Below are positions 43,401 through 50,573 of a stretch of DNA of 64,000 nt, one piece after another. The notes below the pieces were generated by a model. It was given only the letters and a program-made list of their open reading frames with translations, had not been told where the DNA came from and did no database searches. The number at the start of each line of letters is the position of its first letter. The first letter of the stretch is position 1. Position numbers and translations under genes: made by a program. Source of the stretch: Chaetoceros tenuissimus (Eukaryota; Bacillariophyta; Thalassiosirophyceae; Chaetocerotales; Chaetocerotaceae). The DNA lies in contig BLLK01000069.1 in NCBI GenBank assembly GCA_021927905.1, positions 620,001 through 684,000 on the forward strand, in the 5' to 3' direction.

Positions 43401-44282
43401 ATCGGACAAGCTTCAAATGATGATATGACGCTGTCATATTTATCACTGAGAAATCAGGCTAGTGCAACAATGGGACAACCAGTCAGCTACAATCCACCTT
43501 TCATCAATCCAAAGTTTATAGGAACAGTAAAGTATGGTTATCTCCCGGATAGTAGTGAAGAACCCTCGTCTGGACCTTCCTCAAGTCCAACTTCCTTCCC
43601 CAGTTCTATACCATCAGAAATTCCATCTTCATCGATTTCGCCTTCGGATGCACCAAGTAATTTGCCCTCATTATTCCCAAGTGAACTTCCGTCTAAGCAA
43701 CCCAGTTCTGATCCATCCAATGGTCCATCTGAATCTATGACACCATCAAGTTTACCCTCACACAGTCCAAGTTTAACCAGTAGTCCTTCTTCGATTCCTA
43801 GTGAGTCGAGTTTTCCATCTTCCTTGCCGTCTTCAGTACCATCTGTAAGAGCTTTTCCTTCAGACACTCCTTCATTGAGTCCAAGTGTATCGATGTCACC
43901 GAGTCAAGCACCCACTTCCATTCCATCATTAAGTCTATTTCCATCATCAATGCCCTCTGACGAGCCATCGGACCAACCGTCTTTGAATCCTTCTACATCA
44001 GCTCAACCATCATTATCGTCTCAACCAAGCTCAACCCCATCAGATATTCCTTCTCATAGTCCATCGGACTCGCCCTCCTCTTTTCCAACTCATTATCCAA
44101 CTTCTTCAATGGAACCATCTGTATCCAGTAAACCAACAGGTGTTCCTTCCTCTAGACCCAGTGCGAGTCCAGTGAAGGTACAGGAGAACCCTGTTACCAG
44201 TGGTAGTTTCAAAATGAGAGTCAATTGGAAATTGAATGGTTTATTGATGGCTGCCGGTTCTCTTATTTTATTTTATGTCTAA
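40437..44282 (+). CDS. Gametolysin-like (M11) metalloprotease, surface-anchored, three exons
   Basis: Exons 40437-41393, 41466-41736 and 41821-44282. The introns (72 and 84 bases) have GTAAGT/ATTAG and GTATGT/AAAAG ends, and all joins keep frame. The product is 1,229 residues. A signal peptide (about 1-25) precedes a propeptide. The zinc site is HETGHNLDLAH at about 357-367, followed by TCTMGY, the pattern of gametolysin/M11 peptidases, which digest algal cell-wall glycoproteins. Then come the Cys module CDAAEYCDTCDDCLNSSDHC and beta-rich module shared with the upstream gene, a second Cys module (CELECGSCSSDC) with another beta-rich domain, and a PSxxPS-rich stalk. The C-terminal hydrophobic segment (LLMAAGSLILFYV) ends the protein with no cytoplasmic tail, suggesting GPI or membrane anchoring. 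Confidence 0.88.
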
Positions 44283-44473
44283 GAAAATCAAGTATTGATT
44301 AGCTTCAAAGTTTTTGAATCAAGAGAATGTATCAAATAGAATTCGGAATGAAATACTTATCATAGTTTTGTTTTTAGAAGAGTGGACTTTCATCATTATT
44401 TGACGTCTACTAAGGAAAATGTTCGTTCCCAAGGTTTATGACAGAGTAATTCGCAATGCTGAGAAACCAAGTT
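44283..44473. other. Spacer before the duplicated unit
   Basis: About 190 bases of unique DNA after the M11 gene. The duplicated unit begins at AAGATGTACTGACTTG (44474). Confidence 0.4.
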
Positions 44474-46606
44474 AAGATGTACTGACTTGTCAGAGTCATG
44501 TTGTATTTGAAGCTATGGGAAAAGGTGAAGGCCCAGATACCTGTAAATGGCAATTCAAAGTTCTAAAGTAGATGTAAATCAAGCAAGAAATGATTTATAT
44601 TGTATCAATTGGTAGCAACTCTACGCATGTTCTGAAATTGCGCTATACCAGGGAACCATCTTCTGCACCAACCAGCACTCCAAACTAACTCATAGAATCC
44701 ATTTTTTACCCTCCCTTTTTGTATCCTGTGAAGTTTTTAATGAAAATGTGTGTTGTAATATTTTTCTTTTTTGGAATAAAATAGAGAGAAAAGTACCTTA
44801 GACGTTGAAAATGCGTGGTCGGTTGCATGTCGTCCTACCAAATGGCAAGATTTGATGCGAGTCATTTAGCTACGAATTTGTAGATTGGCGATGGCAAAGA
44901 TGATGAGATCGAAGATCGAAGTAAATCTGTTTTTGTTCATGTTGTTACTGTTGCATGTGTTCAAAATAAGCACTCTATACCAGCTTTACATTCATCATGG
45001 AATCAAGAAAGGAAGAATTGTTCAAAAAGTACGAAGCTGAAAAGCAGCAGCATGTATTCCAATACTGGGATGACCTAACTCCATCGCAACAAACAAGTCT
45101 TCTCGATCAACTGGAATCTATCGAAGTTGAAAAGCTGAACCAATACCTTACAGCTGCTAAAAATGAATCCAAAGATTTAGATGACAACATTCAGCCATTT
45201 TCAGGTCAAGTGGGTAAAGGATCTACATGGGAAAATGTAAATTTGTACGAAACTGGAATGAAGGCGATTCAAGAGAATCAAGTTGCTGCTGTCCTATTGG
45301 CAGGTGGTCAGGGAACGAGACTTGGCTATGATGGTCCAAAAGGGAAATATGATATTTGTCTTCCTTCTAAAACGACTCTATTTGGAATGATTGCACAGAG
45401 ATTGGTGAAGTTGTGTCAGTTGGCCAAAGCTAGTGCAAAAGATTCTTCAGACAAGGAAGTTACGATTCCATTGTACATCATGACTTCTCCCATGAATCAC
45501 AAAGAAACTGAGCAATATTTCATCTCCAATGATTACTTTGGACTTGGTAAATCAAATGTAACATTTTTTGCGCAGGGAGTATTACCATGTCTTGCTCCTG
45601 ATGGAAAAATATTAATGGAAACACCTTATCAATGCTGTATGGCTCCAGATGGCAATGGTGGAATTTACCCCGCTATGCAAAAGTGTGGAGTCTTGGATGA
45701 TATACAAAAGAGAGGAATTCAACATATCCATACTTTTGCGATTGATAATTCATTAGTGAAACCCGCAGATCCAAAGTTTATTGGATACTGTATCCATAAA
45801 AAGGCAGATTGTGGAAACAAAGTATTATGGAAGAGCGATCCACATGAAAAGGTTGGTGTCATTGCTGAAAAGGATGGAAAACCTTGCGTCGTAGAATATT
45901 CAGAATTGAGTAAAGACATGGCAGAAAGAGTAGATACAAAGAGAAAGCGATCGGATAGTGATCAGACATCTGGTGATGATTCTCCCAAATTGGCCTTTGG
46001 AGCAGCAAACATCTGCAATCACTACTATCACTTGAATTTCTTACAAGAAAAGATTATTCCTAATCTAGGAAATATGATGCATATTGCAAATAAAAAAATT
46101 GGAATCTGGGACTCGGAAAAGAATGCAACTGTCAAGCCTGATTCTAACAATGGAATCAAACTTGAAAGTTTCATCTTTGATGTATTTCCACTATCAACTT
46201 CCATGGCGATTTACGAAGTGGAACGTAAAGACGAATTCGCCCCGGTGAAAAATGCACCGGGTGCATCTTCAGACTCACCAGATACTGCTAGAGCAATGAT
46301 TTCAAGCTTGTCCAAGGAATGGCTCATCCAAGCAGGTGCCACATTGAAAGAAGAAGGAAGTGCGGATTGCATCTGTGAAATTACTCCCATGACATCCTAT
46401 GGAGGAGAAGGACTTGATAGCTACAAGGGGAAAGAAGTAGTATGTCCTTTTGTTTTATAATAATATAATTTTTTATATATGTTTGTAAAAAAGAGTACCA
46501 CATTATGCTTGGTCATACTATTTTGTATTTCATGTTCGAAATGAACATTTCAATTTTTTGAATATATTCGAGGTATAACGCCACGTTAACCGTCATAAAT
46601 CTAAAC
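44474..46606 (+). repeat. Duplicated 2.13 kb unit, copy 1 (UAP1 plus flanks)
   Basis: It matches 50571-52696 almost base for base from AAGATGTACTGACTTG to CGTCATAAATCTAAAC. The differences I see lie within 44860-45220. They are a 7-base GATCGAA present only here, several single bases in the promoter, and three silent changes in the first 75 codons of UAP1. Copy 1 ends where the Penelope-like element begins. Confidence 0.92.
44997..46460 (+). CDS. UAP1: UDP-N-acetylglucosamine pyrophosphorylase, copy 1
   Basis: A 487-residue cytosolic enzyme. It forms UDP-GlcNAc from GlcNAc-1-phosphate and UTP, feeding N-glycans, GPI anchors and, in some diatoms, chitin fibres. The UTP-binding loop LLAGGQGTRLGYDGPKGKYD lies at about residues 99-118, with VTFFAQGVLPCLAPDGKI and MAPDGNGGIYPAM in the sugar-binding core, and GFANICNHYYHL-like FGAANICNHYYHLNF later. 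Length fits eukaryotic UAP1 (about 490-520). Single exon. The protein is identical to copy 2 at 51087-52550. Promoters also duplicated, so both may be expressed, giving doubled dosage. Confidence 0.93.
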   Translation: MESRKEELFKKYEAEKQQHVFQYWDDLTPSQQTSLLDQLESIEVEKLNQYLTAAKNESKDLDDNIQPFSGQVGKGSTWENVNLYETGMKAIQENQVAAVLLAGGQGTRLGYDGPKGKYDICLPSKTTLFGMIAQRLVKLCQLAKASAKDSSDKEVTIPLYIMTSPMNHKETEQYFISNDYFGLGKSNVTFFAQGVLPCLAPDGKILMETPYQCCMAPDGNGGIYPAMQKCGVLDDIQKRGIQHIHTFAIDNSLVKPADPKFIGYCIHKKADCGNKVLWKSDPHEKVGVIAEKDGKPCVVEYSELSKDMAERVDTKRKRSDSDQTSGDDSPKLAFGAANICNHYYHLNFLQEKIIPNLGNMMHIANKKIGIWDSEKNATVKPDSNNGIKLESFIFDVFPLSTSMAIYEVERKDEFAPVKNAPGASSDSPDTARAMISSLSKEWLIQAGATLKEEGSADCICEITPMTSYGGEGLDSYKGKEVVCPFVL

Positions 46607-46937
46607 ACTTTTGCCTTTGGCAAAAGCGCAACGCGATCATAGTAAAAAATATTCTATTCTTTTTCACGTAGTACTTGTTTGGTACGTGAAAAATCATCGA
46701 CGTCATAATGACGTCACAGGGTTGGAACTGTGCATCAACTGATGAGCGTTAGCGAAACGGTTAAATTTGAGATTTTAGTGGGAATGAGCTCGCCGAAATT
46801 GAGTTTGTTTTTCTTCAACACTTTGCAAAATCTTTTGTCAGTCTTACTGTTTTGATAGCACCTAAATTAATACAGTCCTTCGGGATAAGTTTTGTTTACA
46901 TTTACGGTTAATTCCTAGAATACCGTCTCATCGCAAG
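46606..46937 (+). repeat. Left direct terminal repeat of the Penelope-like element
   Basis: 332 bases, reading identically to 50242-50573. It contains CTTTTGCCTTTGGCAAAAG (palindrome at the start), inverted repeats TTTTTCACGTA / TACGTGAAAAA (46660-46670 and 46683-46693), a CRE-type TGACGTCA (46709-46716) and the hammerhead-like core (46739-46758). Confidence 0.9.
46739..46758 (+). ncRNA. Hammerhead ribozyme-like core, left repeat (candidate)
   Basis: CTGATGA, then eight bases GCGTTAGC that can form a 2-bp stem II with GUUA loop, then GAAAC. These are the invariant hammerhead core residues in the right order and spacing. An ACCGTC near the end of the repeat (46922-46927) could supply stem III and the cleavage triplet, but a stem I partner is not clear. 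The identical core is at 50375-50394. Confidence 0.5.
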
Positions 46938-46958
46938 TTAGATTACACACCCATAACA

Positions 46959-48065
46959 ATGCAGCATTCAGCATCGACTTCTGCCTCTCAACCGAGTATC
47001 CTAAGAAACAAACGGACTCGGATTGGTGAAACTAGTATTATCCAACCCAAGTCTAACTCAGATAAAGATAGACTACTAGCTACCTTTGAGAGTGGTTGCT
47101 TGAATCTCCACGAAGCAGCTCGTGACAGCGAGCAAACTGTTAGGTTTAAGAATGACTTCATCAAAGACCTACTGAAATTCCAGAAACAAAAAGAACGCAG
47201 CAATCGCCTTTTGGAAGATAACTTCATTCCAAAAAACATAGCGCTAAAAGTTGCACTTACTGGTACTCCCGAAATTTCAAATACTGACGAATTTAAATCG
47301 ATTCAAGGGAGAGCCTCCATCGCCCTTCAAGAATACCAGAAAAAAATGAAGGAGCTGATGGTGGAAACTGCCACACTGGAAATTGAAACCACTATGAAAT
47401 CGCAACAGGAAACTGTTTACAATTTCACAAGAGAACTGTTTTTGGACAGCCTGCTATTAGAAGGTGCTTCAGAGGACACCGATGACGATAACAGGATGGA
47501 ATCACTTGCTGAAGTGATGACCGAAGCAGTTCTGGATGACGAATCTTTTTCAAAAATCTACTTTGGAAGAGTTAAATCTTTTGAGCGTCAGGATGGTACT
47601 AGCGAGAAAATTGCAAGCTATAGAGCTGCTATCGAGAGAAACCAATCTTGTGTGAATGACGTGAAAAAGCAAATGCATAAAATCCTTGTAGCAACTGTAG
47701 AGTTGCACCAAGAGATTATTCTGAATCAACTAACACATGATGCCATCGCTAAAAGAAGATCCAAGACCCAAGCGGCGGCTGATGTTAACAACATCCAAAT
47801 GAATGTCGATCAGGCTATGGCTTCTATGGATGTAGATACTATGAACGATTTGGTTGATCGTCGTATCATGGAGATTGAAAAAGCAAAGAAAGAAAAAGCA
47901 AAAAACTCCAAAAGGGGCGCCACAAAGAAGAGCAGCGCCTCGTCAAAAAAGAAAAAGAAAAAGAACGAGCAACAAAAAAATGGACAAGGGCACAAAGGCA
48001 AAGACACCAAAAGAGACAGTGGAAACAAAAAGTCAAAGAAAAGCAAGCGTACTGGTCAAAATTGA
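46959..48065 (+). CDS. Penelope-like element ORF1, coiled-coil and Lys-rich protein
   Basis: 368 residues from ATG 46959, just after the left terminal repeat. The first two thirds are helical and charged (for example YQKKMKELMVETATLEIETT), suggesting coiled coil. The C-terminal 70 residues are extremely Lys-rich (SSKKKKKKNEQQKN, KKSKKSKRTGQN), probably RNA binding or nuclear localisation. The stop overlaps the upstream extension of the RT frame. ORF1 proteins of this kind occur in some Penelope-like elements. No known domain is seen. Confidence 0.7.
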   Translation: MQHSASTSASQPSILRNKRTRIGETSIIQPKSNSDKDRLLATFESGCLNLHEAARDSEQTVRFKNDFIKDLLKFQKQKERSNRLLEDNFIPKNIALKVALTGTPEISNTDEFKSIQGRASIALQEYQKKMKELMVETATLEIETTMKSQQETVYNFTRELFLDSLLLEGASEDTDDDNRMESLAEVMTEAVLDDESFSKIYFGRVKSFERQDGTSEKIASYRAAIERNQSCVNDVKKQMHKILVATVELHQEIILNQLTHDAIAKRRSKTQAAADVNNIQMNVDQAMASMDVDTMNDLVDRRIMEIEKAKKEKAKNSKRGATKKSSASSKKKKKKNEQQKNGQGHKGKDTKRDSGNKKSKKSKRTGQN

Positions 48066-48160
48066 GAAATATTGAGCGGAAAGAAAGAACTAGAATTCTG
48101 AATAAGTTTAAATTTCTTTATTCATATTCAGATTCTTTTCTTTCTCCCAATCAGTTTCGT

Positions 48161-50068
48161 ATGGGCTATATTGTCCAACAAATTCTCCAGAATATTCCTC
48201 TTGACTCCCTACTCTATTCCCCTCGCCATTTTAGTTACCATGATCTTCGATCAAATAAAAACAAACCTATACCTGCTCTCCGTTCTCTTCTCGGTTTAGG
48301 TTTGAACTTTTGCCTGCATCCTTCTCAGCAAACCCGCATTGATGAGACTGGATTAGAAACTCTAAAGAAAGACTTTTGCACACGCTTAATGTTTGCTGGA
48401 AAAGAAGAAGATGCCGAAGAGGCACCTGACCTTTACATTAAGAGCAAAGATTGGGAACCACCGGATGCTCCTGCTCCTTGCATGCAACGCCTAATGAATT
48501 TCGAAATGGAGCTACGACGTAACTTTGCCACTCCTCGTCGTCATAAAAATGCTCCAATACAGCTATTAGCCCATCAACTGGATGCTTTGACCTGGTTAAA
48601 AGAGCACCCAGAAATAGTTGTCCTTCACACAGATAAAAATCTCGGTCCAGCCATTATGGATCGTGAGAGATATCTAGATCTCGCTTGGAGAGATCATCTC
48701 TCGGATAGATATACTTATCAACGACTTACTCAAGAAGAAGCGAAAACTTTACAAAATGAAGCGATTGAAAAGTTGCATTATTTTATTCGTAACTTCGATA
48801 CCAAGATTGGATTTGATAACACAAACTTTATCAAAAGAATGCTGCAGTACAACTTCACAGACTCTGACAGCGACGACCGTGGTTTTTCTTGGATGTACTT
48901 ACTCGCCAAGATCCATAAACCAAAGCTCAAGACTCGTGCCATTATTTCTTACAGTGGTAGCTTACTTGAAGGCTTAGGTCGCTGGGTAGACAAGGAGCTC
49001 AAGAAAATCACAGCCCGCCTCCCCTATATCGCTAAAGATTCCAAATCCATCGTTGTTGACCTTCGTGCCAAGCGATGGCCTGCTGCCACATCCATTTTTA
49101 CAATGGATGCAGTGTCTATGTACACTAACATCCATCTTGGTCACGCTTTACCTATCATCATGAAGTTCCTTACTTCACATCCTAAAGGTTTAGCAATTAA
49201 AAAAGCAGCAAACATATCTGTCTCCGCGCTAGAACACGCACTGGAACTCATCATGAGTTACAATTTATTCAAATTTGGAGACTGTTACTTTCTGCAACTT
49301 GCTGGTACTGCCATGGGTGCACCCTGTGCACCTGAATGGGCCACACTTTACTACTGCATCTTCGAGCTAGATATTATCCCTCTCTTCCCGGAACTTGGAT
49401 TCTACAAGCGATACATAGACGATAGCCTCGGCCTTTGGACTCCCTTACAAGACAACGACCTACAAAGAAGAGAAGAGTTCAAGAGAGTAGTGAGTACGTT
49501 TGGAGCGAATGATCAATTCTTCAAAGACAACCCTTCCTTGAAGCCTCTTCAATGGGAAGTCGAAGACTTCTCCTCCTCAGCAGTATTCTTGGATTTAAAC
49601 ATCCATTTAGATGTTAATGGTATATGCCATACATCTATCTATGAAAAGAGTTTGAATCTGTACCTATACATCCCGCCACACTCGTGCCATGCCCCTGGTG
49701 TGACAAAAAGTGTAATTTTCGGAATGGTACATAGAGCCGTCACTCTTTTCTCTGATAAGACAAAGATTCCTGATTATCTAAAGTTATGCTTCAACAGGTT
49801 AGTGCGCCGAGGACATCGTCCCAGAGTGTCATCAAACCCCTTTTTGCAGAAGCAATACAAAAACACGCGTCAGGATCTTCATGTAGCCGAGCTAGTACTT
49901 CTAGCGATAGGCCACTTGTCTTCCAGCTACCCTATAACCCCCTTGACCCGAATCGTAAAAAAATCCAAGCTGCCTTTAAAGACTGCATCCTTGAACCACC
50001 TAATGAAGACCCCTGGTCTTCTCTATCAGCAAATGATACAGGTGCACCTCCTAATATCAACAGATTGA
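48161..50068 (+). CDS. Penelope-like reverse transcriptase
   Basis: 635 residues from ATG 48161; the frame is open from about 48062 but without ATG. The RT palm includes TMDAVSMYTNIHLG (motif A, catalytic Asp), GTAMGAPCAPEWA (motif B) and RYIDDSLGLW (motif C, catalytic DD), then FLDLNIHL and YLYIPPHSCHAPGVTKS, a thumb signature typical of Penelope-like RTs. The N-terminal VVLHTDKNLGPAIMDR and YLLAKIHKPKLKTR are further family motifs. These enzymes relate to telomerase RT and prime on target DNA ends. No GIY-YIG nuclease is attached, as in endonuclease-lacking Penelope groups. Confidence 0.82.
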   Translation: MGYIVQQILQNIPLDSLLYSPRHFSYHDLRSNKNKPIPALRSLLGLGLNFCLHPSQQTRIDETGLETLKKDFCTRLMFAGKEEDAEEAPDLYIKSKDWEPPDAPAPCMQRLMNFEMELRRNFATPRRHKNAPIQLLAHQLDALTWLKEHPEIVVLHTDKNLGPAIMDRERYLDLAWRDHLSDRYTYQRLTQEEAKTLQNEAIEKLHYFIRNFDTKIGFDNTNFIKRMLQYNFTDSDSDDRGFSWMYLLAKIHKPKLKTRAIISYSGSLLEGLGRWVDKELKKITARLPYIAKDSKSIVVDLRAKRWPAATSIFTMDAVSMYTNIHLGHALPIIMKFLTSHPKGLAIKKAANISVSALEHALELIMSYNLFKFGDCYFLQLAGTAMGAPCAPEWATLYYCIFELDIIPLFPELGFYKRYIDDSLGLWTPLQDNDLQRREEFKRVVSTFGANDQFFKDNPSLKPLQWEVEDFSSSAVFLDLNIHLDVNGICHTSIYEKSLNLYLYIPPHSCHAPGVTKSVIFGMVHRAVTLFSDKTKIPDYLKLCFNRLVRRGHRPRVSSNPFLQKQYKNTRQDLHVAELVLLAIGHLSSSYPITPLTRIVKKSKLPLKTASLNHLMKTPGLLYQQMIQVHLLISTD

Positions 50069-50179
50069 TAGTCTGCTATAGGAGACAGCCAAGTCTAGGA
50101 ACACTTCTTGCTCCACGGAAGCTTCGTTTTAGTCAAGATTTCTCTATTTCTCAATACTATGAGAAATATCAGGTTATGA

Positions 50180-50221
50180 ACCCTGCGCCTACTACCTGAT
50201 AGGTTTCCTCTGTCGCAGGGT
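50180..50221 (+). other. Hairpin after the RT region
   Basis: Perfect 8-base arms ACCCTGCG (50180-50187) and CGCAGGGT (50214-50221) with a 26-base loop. It lies directly before a larger hairpin at 50222-50287. The two may serve as an RNA structure recognised by the RT, or as a 3' end signal. Confidence 0.55.
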
Positions 50222-50287
50222 ATTTTTTACTATGATCGCTGCACTTTTGCCTTTGGCAAAAGCGCAACGCGATCATAGTAAAAAATA
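50222..50287 (+). other. Long imperfect hairpin at the right repeat boundary
   Basis: Arms ATTTTTTACTATGATCGC... and ...GCGATCATAGTAAAAAAT fold around GCCTTTGGC, with one 2-base gap and a few mismatches. Only the right half of this palindrome is present in the left terminal repeat, which begins at the hairpin's middle (46606). Confidence 0.65.
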
Positions 50288-50573
50288 TTCTATTCTTTTT
50301 CACGTAGTACTTGTTTGGTACGTGAAAAATCATCGACGTCATAATGACGTCACAGGGTTGGAACTGTGCATCAACTGATGAGCGTTAGCGAAACGGTTAA
50401 ATTTGAGATTTTAGTGGGAATGAGCTCGCCGAAATTGAGTTTGTTTTTCTTCAACACTTTGCAAAATCTTTTGTCAGTCTTACTGTTTTGATAGCACCTA
50501 AATTAATACAGTCCTTCGGGATAAGTTTTGTTTACATTTACGGTTAATTCCTAGAATACCGTCTCATCGCAAG
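50242..50573 (+). repeat. Right direct terminal repeat of the Penelope-like element
   Basis: 332 bases, identical by eye to 46606-46937. Its last three bases (AAG) are shared with the first bases of the second UAP1 unit. Confidence 0.9.
50375..50394 (+). ncRNA. Hammerhead ribozyme-like core, right repeat (candidate)
   Basis: The same CTGATGA-GCGTTAGC-GAAAC core as at 46739-46758, exactly 3,636 bases downstream, with ACCGTC at 50558-50563 as a possible stem III and cleavage partner. Confidence 0.5.

Larger units (their letters stand above)
46606..50573 (+). mobile_element. Penelope-like retroelement with 332-base direct terminal repeats
   Basis: About 3.97 kb between the two UAP1 units: left terminal repeat (46606-46937), ORF1 (46959-48065), an RT ORF (from 48161) and right terminal repeat (50242-50573). 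The RT has the Penelope-type motif series (HTDKNLGPAIMDR, LLAKIHKPK, TMDAVSMYTNI, GTAMGAPCAPEWA, YIDDS, FLDLNI, SCHAPGVTKS). Direct pLTR-like repeats and hammerhead-like sequence are known Penelope traits. No GIY-YIG endonuclease is seen. The terminal repeats look identical to each other, so the insertion is young. The element looks nearly whole, with perhaps one break, since the tail typical of this RT family sits in an overlapping frame. Confidence 0.8.

Noticed and set aside
46746-46937. A complete, fully paired hammerhead ribozyme
   Set aside because: The core is present but I could not find a convincing stem I partner on either side, so only a candidate core is reported.
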